DNA of 64,000 bases from a candidate division KSB1 bacterium (GCA_034506395.1 JAPDPQ010000023.1:1-64000); one strand, 5' to 3'. Positions 16,810-26,130 are shown, counted from the first letter of the stretch. Made by a program: numbers and translations. Notes: generated by a model from the letters alone, not told the origin.

Positions 16810-17009
16810 TCAGTTCGCTATCCCTTAAGTTCAGCGATGCGAGGACAAGGAAGCTGATGATTATCTATCGGGCAGATGCAATAGGGGTGGTGCTTGCGTC
16901 ATAACCAGCAATGTATTCATCGGTTGATTCGGAGCCAGCGAGACTTTTATCTGCCAAATTCATTCAATCCGAAAAGCTCAGCAGCTCATCAAAATGCCAG
17001 GAGGCAAAT

Positions 17010-17816
17010 ATGAAATTCCGAAAATTATTTTTATTTCTATTCGTACTTGTGATGTGTAATAATGTTCAGGCGCAGCAAATCATAAAAATCGTTAAACAGT
17101 ATGTATTGATCAAAGACCTTGATGAATCATCGGGTCTATCAATCGGAGATCATGTTTCTGTTTATCGCGACCAGGGTTCAGGACATCCAAAAAAGATCGG
17201 CGAAATCCAGATCGTCAAGTTCGTCAAAGGGAAATGTGCGGCAAAGATCATTTCGCAGAACACAAGAAACCCAATTGTGATCGGCGATTTTATCAGTCTA
17301 TCTGGAGATTCTGAAGCAACAACCAGTTCGAAAGGACCGATCTCCAGCGATCCGGGGGATATCGGGATCGAGAAGGGGGATTCGGAAATTCAGTTTGCCG
17401 CTTTTTATATTCTGATGATGTACAAAGATTTTAAGATGGGCAATTCCACGATTCAATTGAGCTATGGACGGTTTCTTACTTCGCGATTGCAACTTGGGAT
17501 TGCACCCCAAATCACAATGTCCATCTTTTCCGATCAGGTTGATACGCACATCAGCGCCTCCGCTTTTGTGAACTACAATTTTTCAAGTGCCTCGCGGTTG
17601 ATCCCATACGCTTCGGCCCAATGGTATCAAAGCGATTTTTCGCCAGAATATGGGGATTTCATCGATTATTCCTATATCAATCTTGGTGTTGGCCTGAGAA
17701 ATTTTTTCAATCAGTATGCGGCGCTCAACACTTCGATCACATACGGTTTCTCCCTGAATTCGGATAGCAATGGTGGGTTACTGACCATTATGAGCGGGCT
17801 TTCATTTATTTTTTAG
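17010..17816 (+). CDS. Outer-membrane beta-barrel protein with N-terminal periplasmic domain (paralog 2)
   Basis: The ATG at 17010 is chosen because it follows a strong ccaggaggcaaat ribosome site and opens a signal peptide (KLFLFLFVLVMCNNVQAQ), although the frame extends 33 codons further upstream. The 268-residue product has an extra N-terminal domain of about 75 residues after the signal peptide, with GLSIGDHVSVYR and KKIGEIQIVKFVKGKCAAKII, resembling the small beta-barrel (SH3/FlgT C-terminal-like) domains of envelope proteins. The last 150 residues align with paralog 1 (IQLSYGRFLTSRLQLGIAPQ, QWYQSDFSPEYG) and end in SGLSFIF. It lies between paralog 1 and a WD40-CsgG gene on one strand, suggesting an envelope complex. 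Confidence 0.72.
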   Translation: MKFRKLFLFLFVLVMCNNVQAQQIIKIVKQYVLIKDLDESSGLSIGDHVSVYRDQGSGHPKKIGEIQIVKFVKGKCAAKIISQNTRNPIVIGDFISLSGDSEATTSSKGPISSDPGDIGIEKGDSEIQFAAFYILMMYKDFKMGNSTIQLSYGRFLTSRLQLGIAPQITMSIFSDQVDTHISASAFVNYNFSSASRLIPYASAQWYQSDFSPEYGDFIDYSYINLGVGLRNFFNQYAALNTSITYGFSLNSDSNGGLLTIMSGLSFIF

Positions 17817-17941
17817 CCAGAGATCACGTCTGAAATTGACTAATCAAGATCCATATCCGAACAAAATCGGAGAATCCATGTCAGATCGATGATTTTGCGA
17901 TGCTCCTGAAGTTCTTGCCAAATGAAAAAGGATCCGTCCCA

Positions 17942-19486
17942 ATGAAGACTAAAGCTTTATTGATCATCTGCTGGTTAATCGTGCAATTCGGTGGTGCTTT
18001 CGGGCAATTTTCTCTTTATTTGGAACAGAATATCCCTTTGAGAACCGAGCGAGTGAGTTCCTTGAAGATCAACGTCGAGGGGCGCTTTCTAGCCATCGGG
18101 GCAGAATCGGGAAATGTCTATTTGTTCGACCTCCAGGCGAAGAAAATGATCCGGCGGCTCAAAGAGCATTCGGGCTCGGTGAATAGCCTGGTGTTCGACT
18201 CGAAAAGCCAGTATCTCATATCAGGATCGGATGACAAAAAAATCATCATTTGGGATCTTTATTCTGGTCAGGTAATCAAATCAATTGGCGATTTCGAAGC
18301 TGCGGTTCACCATATGGACCTTTCTCCGGATGACAGATTGCTGGCGGCTGGTGGAAAGCGCGATGAAATTGGGCTCTGGGATTTCCCGACCGGCGCGATG
18401 CGAGGGCTACTGAAAGCGCATCAAAAAGCGGTAATCGCTGTGTCGTTCAATTTAAGCGGAGATCAACTACTTTCCATCGGAAAGGATAAATTGATGGCTA
18501 TTTGGGATGTTGCTAAGCAGCGACTCGTCCGAAAAAACGAGATCGAATCGAAAACGATGAACAACTCGGGGATCGAAGTCCTTTCTGCCGGGTTCAGTCC
18601 AGACAAATATTTTGTCGGCGTTGGTATGCAGGAACATGTGCTTGCGAAGGGCGGCCGGCAGATGGTTTTCAAATACAATCTTGGATTTTATGATTGGAAG
18701 ACAGGGAGCGAAATTGAGCTGATTCAAGGGAATAAATGTGACATTCATTTTTTTGCCATTTCTCCAGATAAAAATTATGCCATTACTGATAACTCGACGC
18801 TCCGACAAAACCGGTTTTCGATCTGGAACATCAAAAGCGGTGTGATTGATTACAACCAGCCGATCGACGGAAAAATTACGGCCATTGAGATGGCACAGAA
18901 CGGCAAATGGCTGGCTGTAGCTTATAATATGAATGCCTCTGGCGGTGCAATCAATCTGTGGCAGATTTCTGGCATGGATGGTTATCAGCGGTTCACCACC
19001 GGCGGGCCGGTCAGATCTGAAGGTAGCTCTGGTTTTGGGGCTGCGATGAAAATCACCACGCCGCAACAGCCGCTCATCCAGTTTGGGGAGCGAAAGAAAA
19101 TCGCTGTGATGTATTTCGACAGTCCCGGCCTTGATGAAGACATCGCTAGAACCACCAGTTATTTGCTGGAAGGCAAATTGGGGAATAGCCCATTTGTCGA
19201 TCTGATCGAACGCAATCAAATTAATTCGGTATTATCCGAGCTCAACTATCAGATGACTGGGTTGACGACTTCGGCTGCGGTTCAAGTGGGTCAGCACCTC
19301 AATGCCCAATATATCCTAATCGGCAGCATCAACAAGCTGGGCAATCTGTTGATCATTACCGTTAAGCTGGTGAACGTGGAGACTGCCCAGATCGAAGGGA
19401 CCCGAGAAGTGCAATGTCAAAACGCCACCATCGAAAACATATCTGACATGGTTTCGTTGCTTGCGCCAACCATCGTGCAGTTTTAG
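17942..19486 (+). CDS. WD40-repeat protein fused to a CsgG-like domain
   Basis: The ATG at 17942 follows aaaaaggatc and opens a signal peptide (TKALLIICWLIVQFGGAFGQ); the frame also offers a start 14 codons earlier. The 514-residue product has WD40 repeats over about residues 35-340 (HSGSVNSLVFDSKSQYLISGSDDKKIIIWD, read in parts; AHQKAVIAVSFN; GDQLLSIGKDKLMAIWD). The final 135 residues match the CsgG fold (KKIAVMYFDSPG, LEGKLGNSPFVDLIERNQI, QYILIGSINKLGN), which forms secretion pores for curli in enterobacteria and acts as an envelope lipoprotein elsewhere. A secreted WD40-CsgG fusion next to two barrels points to an envelope assembly; its cargo is unknown. Confidence 0.82.
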   Translation: MKTKALLIICWLIVQFGGAFGQFSLYLEQNIPLRTERVSSLKINVEGRFLAIGAESGNVYLFDLQAKKMIRRLKEHSGSVNSLVFDSKSQYLISGSDDKKIIIWDLYSGQVIKSIGDFEAAVHHMDLSPDDRLLAAGGKRDEIGLWDFPTGAMRGLLKAHQKAVIAVSFNLSGDQLLSIGKDKLMAIWDVAKQRLVRKNEIESKTMNNSGIEVLSAGFSPDKYFVGVGMQEHVLAKGGRQMVFKYNLGFYDWKTGSEIELIQGNKCDIHFFAISPDKNYAITDNSTLRQNRFSIWNIKSGVIDYNQPIDGKITAIEMAQNGKWLAVAYNMNASGGAINLWQISGMDGYQRFTTGGPVRSEGSSGFGAAMKITTPQQPLIQFGERKKIAVMYFDSPGLDEDIARTTSYLLEGKLGNSPFVDLIERNQINSVLSELNYQMTGLTTSAAVQVGQHLNAQYILIGSINKLGNLLIITVKLVNVETAQIEGTREVQCQNATIENISDMVSLLAPTIVQF

Positions 19487-20119
19487 ACATTTTGGATGGA
19501 GATCGCTGCAAATATCCCATTGAAATCTGGAAAAACTTTGTTTCAACGGTGATTCATTAATTAATTTTTATCGCAAAATTGCCAGACCTGGTAAATGGCA
19601 TGCCAGCACCTTTAGGCATCTCTTGGGATTAATTCCTGAAAACTGCTTTTCAAGAGATTCCTGCATTCACAGGGATGGCCTCATCGCCTCAGATTTCGAT
19701 TTTTACAACAAGTGCCAATTACAGATTCCAACAATATGAGTGATTTATTTTTCTTGATGCCTTCACTTTTGGACAGGGATCTGGTTAGTCGAAGCTGCAT
19801 GAATCTCGCTATTCTTATTCCCGTGCGATGTAGCTTGTTGTTGCCTCGCGTTCCCTCCGAGTAAGAACAGCATCGCAATTTTAAAAATTGTGATTGGAGT
19901 TCGCTCAATGTCAGAAAGACCAAAAAGTGGTTTTTATCTCATGCACGGTTAAAGTGCTTGCTTATAAATGCATAATTTGTTATCTTAGCCTAATTTTTTA
20001 GGTTTCACCCCAATATTAAATTTCCCAGTTGAGGGTTACCTATGGGAGGTAAGGACTTCCAAGCCGAGATCGAATGAGTTAATGGGTGAGCAAGAAATCA
20101 GATTGAGACGGAGCTGCTT
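19487..20119. other. Intergenic stretch with family A repeat
   Basis: It carries a family A copy at about 19602-19711: ggcatgccagcacctttagg near the left end and the hairpin gattcctgcattcacaggg at 19656, followed 33 bases on by tcagatttcgatt. No supported ORF or RNA gene was seen. Confidence 0.55.
19656..19711. repeat. Family A dispersed repeat, right half
   Basis: Hairpin gattcctgcattcacaggg is followed after exactly the same spacing as in the copy at 40444 by tcagatttcgatt and aacaag. Shared spacing and tail show a common element about 56 bases long or more. Confidence 0.6.
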
Positions 20120-20971
20120 GTGCAAATTGGATTTTCTTTTTTTTGGCAGAAGATTCTGGGATTGGATGAACCCAATCATCCCGAGATCTGGCAGAAGGCA
20201 ATGCCAGATATAGATCAAACCTTGTCTGATCTCAAATCGATGGGGATTGAGAGCATCGAACTGAAGCTTACTAGAGGGATGGAGCAGCCGCTTTTATTTC
20301 AGGCTATCGCTAAACTGATCGGATTAGGGTTCCGAGTGACATTCCATGTCCCCACTCGATTCCAATTCCCTGAACCAATGGATTATCAGTTAGCGATCAT
20401 CTCGACAATTACCAACTACATGGTGCAGCAGTTCTGCACAATGCCGTTATGGGTGATTCATCCCCTCAACTCCAAAACGGCACCACGCCAAGCCATTTTT
20501 GATGGCACGCTCAACTATCTGGATCAAATTCTAGCATTACCGGCAGCCAGATCGGCCGCTTTTGCGCTGGAAAATCTGCGCAATCGAACCGATGGAGGAA
20601 AGATTCACGTTGGGGATAGCTTCACAGAGATTTTGGCCTTGTTTGACAAATGCGATCATCAGCTTGGCATCTGTTGGGATTTTGGTCATTCTATCGCCAT
20701 GCATCAAAGGGGACTTGAAAGCCAGTTTCCTCCAATAGAATTTTTAAAAAAGGTTATTCATTGCCATGTGCACGATTGTCTCAACCAACAGACACATCTG
20801 CCGCTTGGTATGGGAGATGTGCCGATCGAAAGGAATATTGCACTCCTTATGGAACATAATTTTCAAGGGATTTTTAACTTGGAACTGTCTCCCCACAAAA
20901 TTGATGAACCAGAGAATTTCCTTCATCATTTGGACCAGAGCGTGCGCCGAATTCGCCAGTTGATTCGATAA
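20120..20971 (+). CDS. TIM-barrel sugar phosphate isomerase/epimerase-like protein
   Basis: This 283-residue protein matches the xylose isomerase-like TIM-barrel (AP endonuclease 2) family. Metal-ligand-like segments are FALENLRN (Glu), GICWDFGHS (Asp and His), IHCHVHDC (His) and a late FNLELSPH (Glu). Members isomerise or epimerise sugars and inositols or cut abasic DNA; the sequence does not tell which. The GTG at 20120 follows acggagctgc; no upstream ATG fits better. It is followed 83 bases later by the flippase-like gene on the same strand. Confidence 0.78.
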   Translation: MQIGFSFFWQKILGLDEPNHPEIWQKAMPDIDQTLSDLKSMGIESIELKLTRGMEQPLLFQAIAKLIGLGFRVTFHVPTRFQFPEPMDYQLAIISTITNYMVQQFCTMPLWVIHPLNSKTAPRQAIFDGTLNYLDQILALPAARSAAFALENLRNRTDGGKIHVGDSFTEILALFDKCDHQLGICWDFGHSIAMHQRGLESQFPPIEFLKKVIHCHVHDCLNQQTHLPLGMGDVPIERNIALLMEHNFQGIFNLELSPHKIDEPENFLHHLDQSVRRIRQLIR

Positions 20972-21054
20972 TAACAATTTTTGCAATAGAGTCAGGATGA
21001 AAGGTTGGGCATGGTCACTGATTGATCTCGGATGTGTGAGAGGAATATGAGCGT

Positions 21055-22053
21055 ATGAAAGGGCTAAAGAACAAACTGAAAATTGTGTTGGGATTATTGA
21101 TTAGTCTCGTGTTTTTATTTTTGGCATTTCGGCAATTGGATTTCCAGCAGATGAAACGCGCTTTTCTCCTGGCAAATTACTGGCTGCTGCTACCATCGCT
21201 GGTGATACTGTTCCTCAGCCACTGGTTGCGCGCCGTTCGCTGGCGGATTCTGTTGCGACCAATACAAAACATCTCTGTTAGCCCTCTATTTTCCGCCTTG
21301 CTCATCGGATATGCGGCCAATGATGTGCTTCCTGCTCATCTTGGCGAACTGGTTCGAGCCTATTTGGTCGGACGCAAAAGAAAATTGCCCGTTTCTTCAG
21401 CGCTGGCGACCATTGTGGTCGAGCGGATTATCGATGTGCTAACCCTGGTTTTTCTCATGGCCCTCACGCTGGTTATTTATCCATTTCCCAATTGGGTGAA
21501 AAAGAGCGGCTATATCATGTTCGCATTTGCGATCGCGCTAACGGTATTCCTGGTGATGATGAAAGTTTACACTCCTGCGACGATGAGATTTATTCACCGC
21601 GTGCTTAATCCATTCCCCCAAAAGTTTACCGAAAAAATTGAGCAACTGAGCCGCTCGTTCCTGGATGGCTTGCAACCGATGATAAGAAAATCGGATTATG
21701 TGCTGATTTTCGTTCTATCGCTTCTTATTTGGTCCTGCTATTGGGGCGTGCTTTATTTAAATTTCTATACGTTCAATTTGATAGCGGATTATGGTTTAAC
21801 GCCGCTCGCTGGATTGGTGCTGTTGGTGATCACCACGATCAGCGTGGTCGTCCCCTCTTCGCCAGGGTATGTCGGCACCTACCACTGGCTGTGCCAGGTG
21901 TCATTGGAGTTATTTCATGTGCCTCGCGCTATTGGTTTGAGTTATGCCATCGTCGTCCATGCTATCAATTTTTTCCCGGTGTTTTTGGTGGGGCTGTTGC
22001 TGGCTTGGAAAGAGGGGATAAGGTTATCCCAAAAGAGTATCGAACCGCTATAA
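21055..22053 (+). CDS. Flippase-like integral membrane protein (UPF0104 / LPG synthase TM family)
   Basis: This 332-residue protein has about eight membrane helices and the family marks of the lysylphosphatidylglycerol-synthase transmembrane domain: RAVRWRILLRP after the second helix, GYAANDVLPAHLGELVRAYLVGRK, VVERIIDV, and VPSSPGYVGTYHW near the end. It lacks the soluble aminoacyl-transfer domain of MprF, so it is a stand-alone flippase-like protein, possibly moving lipids or lipid-linked sugars. The ATG at 21055 follows gagaggaat. DHFR follows 34 bases later, which may only reflect a shared transcript. Confidence 0.85.
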   Translation: MKGLKNKLKIVLGLLISLVFLFLAFRQLDFQQMKRAFLLANYWLLLPSLVILFLSHWLRAVRWRILLRPIQNISVSPLFSALLIGYAANDVLPAHLGELVRAYLVGRKRKLPVSSALATIVVERIIDVLTLVFLMALTLVIYPFPNWVKKSGYIMFAFAIALTVFLVMMKVYTPATMRFIHRVLNPFPQKFTEKIEQLSRSFLDGLQPMIRKSDYVLIFVLSLLIWSCYWGVLYLNFYTFNLIADYGLTPLAGLVLLVITTISVVVPSSPGYVGTYHWLCQVSLELFHVPRAIGLSYAIVVHAINFFPVFLVGLLLAWKEGIRLSQKSIEPL

Positions 22054-22087
22054 TTTAATTTGGTGAACAGCCCAATAATAAAATGCT

Positions 22088-22579
22088 ATGATCATCTCTA
22101 TCATCGCTGCTATGTCGCTTAATCGCGTAATTGGCTACCAGGGGAGGATTCCCTGGCACATCCCCGACGAACAGCAACGTTTCAAACAGATCACCTGGGG
22201 ACATACCATCATCATGGGCCGAAAGACCTACGAATCCATCGGCAAACCACTGCCAGGACGCACCAATATCGTCATCACTCGGCAGCAAAACTATTCCGCC
22301 CCGGGCTGTGTTGTCGTCAATAGTTTGGAAGCCGCGTTAAAAAACTGTCCCCCCAATGAAACCGAGGCCTTCATCATCGGCGGCGAGCAGATTTTTCAAT
22401 TGGCCTTGCCGCTGGCCCAGCGAATTTATTTGACCACAATCCTCCAAGAATTCCAGGGCGATCCGTTTTTCCCTGAATTTTCCCTATCCGATTTTAAAGT
22501 GACCACAACCGAGTTAATCCATGGACCGATACCATATTCTTTTGCGATTTATGATCGGATCAATGGAGTTAAGCCGTAA
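22088..22579 (+). CDS. folA: Dihydrofolate reductase
   Basis: This 163-residue protein is a standard-length dihydrofolate reductase, which reduces dihydrofolate to tetrahydrofolate with NADPH for thymidylate and purine synthesis. Visible marks are the N-terminal IISIIAAMSLNRVIG strand, GRIPWHIPDEQQRFK with the substrate-binding acidic residue, IIMGRKTYESIGKPLPGRTNIVITR (NADPH binding) written here in overlapping parts, and FIIGGEQIF. No thymidylate synthase gene is next to it, unlike in many bacteria. The ribosome site before ATG 22088 is weak, suggesting coupling to the upstream membrane-protein gene. Confidence 0.95.
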   Translation: MIISIIAAMSLNRVIGYQGRIPWHIPDEQQRFKQITWGHTIIMGRKTYESIGKPLPGRTNIVITRQQNYSAPGCVVVNSLEAALKNCPPNETEAFIIGGEQIFQLALPLAQRIYLTTILQEFQGDPFFPEFSLSDFKVTTTELIHGPIPYSFAIYDRINGVKP

Positions 22580-22735
22580 GGATTTTAATCCATCAAATCC
22601 GCTGGATTGTGACACTCCATCAGATTGCGCCCAAAGGATAGATGAAGCCACGGATGATTTTTAAAATATTTTTTTCTCTATGAAAGCGTTAAGATTTTTA
22701 ATCCTTAAAATCCGTTTGGTCGTTTTCTACCCTGG
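22576..22735. repeat. Degenerate direct repeat downstream of folA
   Basis: Two similar segments, taaggattttaatccatcaa (from 22578) and aagatttttaatccttaaaa (from 22690), each followed by atccg, lie in the same orientation about 112 bases apart. They look like copies of a small dispersed element. Confidence 0.5.
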
Positions 22736-22768
22736 CGGATTAAATAATCATCATATTTGTTCTTGATT

Positions 22769-22798
22769 TTGTCAGGTTTGTTTGATATATTTTATTAT
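22769..22798 (+). promoter_or_regulatory. Sigma70-like promoter candidate for hicBA
   Basis: TTGTCA (22769-22774) is followed after 18 bases by TATTAT (22793-22798) in an AT-rich stretch ending 43 bases before the hicB ATG. Spacing and hexamers fit a housekeeping promoter. Confidence 0.4.
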
Positions 22799-22841
22799 AT
22801 AGTTTTAAGAAGCAAGTCTATTCATCGGAAAGGCATACGCG

Positions 22842-23180
22842 ATGATGAATACATATACAGTTGGACCCAAGTCCATACCAAAAATTGCGATTAGCGAGAA
22901 GAAATTGACAGTTCTGCTGGCGCAGGATAATGGTAATTATTGCGCCTTCTGTCCAGAATTAGACCTGGTCACGGAAATGGAATCCGAAGAAGCGACCTTG
23001 AATGATATATTAGAAGCAATGCAGGATTATGCTCAAGAGTATTTAGCGGAGCTATCCCTTTATCTGAATAGTCCCAATCGTGCCCACCATTATCCTTATA
23101 TTCGTGCGATCGCTGCCTGTAAAAACAAATGGGAATTAAAAAGCATCATCGAGATCCGCTATGGCTATTTATACATTTGA
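22842..23180 (+). CDS. hicB: HicB-like antitoxin
   Basis: This 112-residue protein has the HicB partial-RNase-H-like fold: a short strand LTVLLAQDNG, then NYCAFCPELDLVTEMESEEATLNDI (given in parts, residues about 38-62), followed by helix. HicB proteins neutralise the HicA mRNA interferase. A separate DNA-binding domain is not evident; the C-terminal 35 residues (RAIAACKNKWELKSI) show no known fold. The gene comes before hicA, the reverse of the classical order but common in this group, and overlaps it by 20 bases, which supports coupled translation. Confidence 0.72.
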   Translation: MMNTYTVGPKSIPKIAISEKKLTVLLAQDNGNYCAFCPELDLVTEMESEEATLNDILEAMQDYAQEYLAELSLYLNSPNRAHHYPYIRAIAACKNKWELKSIIEIRYGYLYI

Positions 23181-23391
23181 TCAATTCAGAAAAGTGCTTA
23201 AGAAATTGGAGTTTGAAAAAGTCCGTTCTCAAAAACATGAGACCTGGAGAAAAATCCTGCCGAATGGTGCCATCCTGCGCGTCCGAATTTCCCACCAACA
23301 TAAAAAAGACATTCCAAAGTGGCTTTTCTTTGAGATGCTGCGCCAGGCAGGAATTGATGAAGATCAATTCAATGAATATTTAAAAAAATAA
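23161..23391 (+). CDS. hicA: HicA-like mRNA interferase toxin
   Basis: This 76-residue protein is of YcfA/HicA size with the double-stranded RNA-binding-like fold: helix FDQFRKVLKKLEFEKV, a turn RSQKHETWRKIL holding the likely catalytic histidine (GSH in classical members, SQKH here), a strand ILRVRIS and the closing helix with LRQAGID. It should cleave mRNA when free of its antitoxin. It overlaps the HicB-like gene. The missing Gly before the key residues makes this a diverged member, so activity is not certain. Confidence 0.75.
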   Translation: MAIYTFDQFRKVLKKLEFEKVRSQKHETWRKILPNGAILRVRISHQHKKDIPKWLFFEMLRQAGIDEDQFNEYLKK

Positions 23392-23622
23392 AAAGTATAT
23401 TTGATACAACCGTTACCCGCCAGTCGGCGAATGACAATCACATTTTTCACGCTTCATATAAAATAATGAATTTTAATTGCCCCTTAAAACAGTTGGATTG
23501 CTGCTAATCAAGAAGTGTTGAATTTGACAATTTGAGTAACGAGCTTTCTTTGTTATTTGGAATTTGATTTTTGAGAATTATTTAGATGACGTTCATTTGA
23601 TCATTCAACGAAGGAAGATCTC

Positions 23623-26130
23623 ATGACCCATCCCCGAATTCACCTCATCTGCAACGCCCACCTCGATCCCGTCTGGCAATGGCGCTGGGAAGAGGGCTGT
23701 GCGGAGACGATTTCGACTTTCAGAGCCGCCGTGGAATTGCTGCACGAATATCCCGATTTTATTTTCAATCACAACGAAGCGGTTCTTTATCAATGGATTT
23801 TGAAATATGATCCTGACCTATTTGCTGAGATCCAAAAGCTGGTCAAAGTTGGACGCTGGTGCATCAGCGGCGGCTGGTATTTGCAGCCCGATGTCAATCT
23901 GCCTGGCACCGAATCGATTATTCGGCATATCGCCGAAGGCCGAAGGTTTTTCAAAGAACATTTCGGCGTGCAGCCGATTGTGGCTTATAATTTCGATTCG
24001 TTCGGGCATAGTGGGGGTCTGCCGCAGCTTTTGAAACAAGCAGGCTATAAAATGTATATTCATCTCAGGCCTCAAAGCTCGGAGCTGGAATTGCCATCGG
24101 ATTTGTATCGCTGGCGCGGCGTCGATGGTTCGGAGATTCTCGGCTATCGCATCGCAGTGGGGCTTTATCATACCGAATATGATAATCTTGAACAACGCCT
24201 CATCGAAGGAGTGGAGTTGGCGCTGAAACTCAACCGCGATGTGCCCGTTTTCTGGGGCATCGGAGATCACGGCGGCGGCGCCACGCGAGCGGATCTGGAA
24301 AAAATCAAACAATTTCAGGCCAGTGAAAAGCGGGTCGAGGTCATCCACAGCACACCCGAGCGATTTTACGAGGCAGTCAGAGATCCGGCTCAAAACGCAC
24401 CCTTGGTGGAGGGTGATCTGCAGCGAATTTTCACAGGCTGCTACACCTCTCTATCTCGGATCAAACGAGGGGCACAGAAAAGTTTGCATCGACTGGTTCA
24501 AGCCGAAACGCTTCGGGCAGCGACCTGGTGGCTTTATGGACAGGAATATCCTCAATCAGAATTGATGGCAGCCTGGCAGGATCATCTGTTTAATGACTTC
24601 CACGACATTCTGCCTGGCTCCTGCACTGAGCCAGCCGAACGGGATGCGCTGGATTGGTACGGCCGAGTTGCAGAAACAGCCCGCCGTTTACGATTGGGAG
24701 CAGCAATCACTTTTAACAATGGGTCACCGAAGTCAACCGTGTTGAGCACCCCTTCACTCAACCATCAAACTTGCTCAACCAACTTAACTCAATCAACTCA
24801 CTTAACCACTCAACCGATTATTCCCCTCACAATCATGAACACCAATCCAGGCCTCACCCATGTTCCCATCGAGGTGGAATGCATGCTCTCCCATCGGCCG
24901 AAATGGAGTGGTGTATGGCATCTCAAGCTGTTCAATTTGAATGAGACCGAGCTGCCTTGCCAGGAAGAGCAGCCCGAGGCGCTGCTACCATTCAACGGTT
25001 GGCGACGCAAAGTGAGTTTTATGGCCGATTTGCCTGGCGTGGGGGCGACCCATTTTTACCTGCTGCCCGTGGAGGGCGAGCCACCCACCAGCAGCGCAAT
25101 CCCAATGCTGAAGTTCCAAATTGATGCAACCTCGGGTTTGATTAAAGAATTAAATGGCTCTGATAGCAAAAATTGTTTGGCAGGCCCTCTCATGCAACCA
25201 TTGGTGGTCGAAGATACAGGTGATTCCTGGGGCACAGATTGTTGGGCGTACCGCCATGTGATCGGCCGATTCGAGCTTGAGCCAGGTAGCTTTCGGATCG
25301 TTGAAACAGGACCGATCCGCACGATCTATCAATCGGTGCTCACATTCAACCATAGCCGCGTCGTCATGAACACCATCGCTTATGCAGATTTCCCGGTTAT
25401 CGAGTATCGATTACGGATTCATTGGAACGAGGAACGCCGGCGGTTGAAATTATCAATTCCGACGGTATTCAAATCGGATAAACTGATTGGCGAGGTGCCT
25501 GGCGGCATCATTTCCCGTCCGGCGGATGGCGAGGAGCACGTCCATGGCCGCTGGTTGATGATCGAAAGTGGTCAGGACACAGCATTGGGAGTGGTGAATA
25601 GCGGCCAGCATGGGCTGGATTTCAAAGATGGCGAGCTACGACTGTCGGTGTTGCGTAGCGCTGCCTATTGCCATGAGCGAGGATTCCATTTGGACCCTTA
25701 TCCCGCGCGTAAATTTATGGATCAGGGAGTGCATGAGGTGCGGTTGTTAGTGACAGTGGGTTCGCCGGAAGCGGTTCGGCGGTCGCTGCCAGGCCTGGCC
25801 GCTTGGCTCAATGGTCCCCCGTTCGCCTTGGCGCATCTGCCGATTTGTCCGCTTTTGCCAGATCATGAAGTAGCTTCTGGCGTTACAGCGCAAACACTGT
25901 TGTCCCTTTCACCCGATCATGTCTCTCTATTGGCTTGTAAAAAGAGCTGGGATGGCAACGCGTTGATCCTCCGCTTACAAGAGAGCGCTGGAATCGCTTC
26001 GCACACAACGATAAAGTTAACTCAGCCAGAAGTGCAAATCAATTTGGCTTTTCGTCCGCTCGAAATTAAAACGGTGCGCGTCGAGGCTTCGGGCCGATGG
26101 GCTGAAGTCGATTTAATCGATGAAATCTAA
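23623..26130 (+). CDS. Glycoside hydrolase family 38 alpha-mannosidase
   Basis: This 835-residue protein has the GH38 order: catalytic beta/alpha barrel with the zinc pair in NAHLDPVWQW (residues 11-20), the nucleophile aspartate in NFDSFGHSGG (about 126), a three-helix middle domain with NDFHDILPGSC, and a beta-sandwich C-terminal domain. It should release mannose from alpha-mannosides, in the cytoplasm because no signal peptide is present. The linker at about residues 370-400 is a Ser/Thr/Asn/Gln-rich insert coded by a degenerate tcaac-type repeat (24731-24816). The ATG at 23623 follows cgaaggaaga. The following acylase gene is 690 bases away and probably separate. Confidence 0.93.
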   Translation: MTHPRIHLICNAHLDPVWQWRWEEGCAETISTFRAAVELLHEYPDFIFNHNEAVLYQWILKYDPDLFAEIQKLVKVGRWCISGGWYLQPDVNLPGTESIIRHIAEGRRFFKEHFGVQPIVAYNFDSFGHSGGLPQLLKQAGYKMYIHLRPQSSELELPSDLYRWRGVDGSEILGYRIAVGLYHTEYDNLEQRLIEGVELALKLNRDVPVFWGIGDHGGGATRADLEKIKQFQASEKRVEVIHSTPERFYEAVRDPAQNAPLVEGDLQRIFTGCYTSLSRIKRGAQKSLHRLVQAETLRAATWWLYGQEYPQSELMAAWQDHLFNDFHDILPGSCTEPAERDALDWYGRVAETARRLRLGAAITFNNGSPKSTVLSTPSLNHQTCSTNLTQSTHLTTQPIIPLTIMNTNPGLTHVPIEVECMLSHRPKWSGVWHLKLFNLNETELPCQEEQPEALLPFNGWRRKVSFMADLPGVGATHFYLLPVEGEPPTSSAIPMLKFQIDATSGLIKELNGSDSKNCLAGPLMQPLVVEDTGDSWGTDCWAYRHVIGRFELEPGSFRIVETGPIRTIYQSVLTFNHSRVVMNTIAYADFPVIEYRLRIHWNEERRRLKLSIPTVFKSDKLIGEVPGGIISRPADGEEHVHGRWLMIESGQDTALGVVNSGQHGLDFKDGELRLSVLRSAAYCHERGFHLDPYPARKFMDQGVHEVRLLVTVGSPEAVRRSLPGLAAWLNGPPFALAHLPICPLLPDHEVASGVTAQTLLSLSPDHVSLLACKKSWDGNALILRLQESAGIASHTTIKLTQPEVQINLAFRPLEIKTVRVEASGRWAEVDLIDEI
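24731..24816 (+). repeat. Degenerate tcaac-type short repeat inside the GH38 gene
   Basis: Units such as tcaac, ttaac and tcact recur about every five to seven bases across this stretch, coding a Ser/Thr/Asn/Gln-rich linker. It falls between the middle and C-terminal domains of the mannosidase, where an insert is tolerated. Confidence 0.6.

Noticed and set aside
18467-19219. 250-residue minus-strand frame inside the WD40-CsgG gene
   Set aside because: Antisense shadow of a gene with clear domains; no protein-like features of its own.
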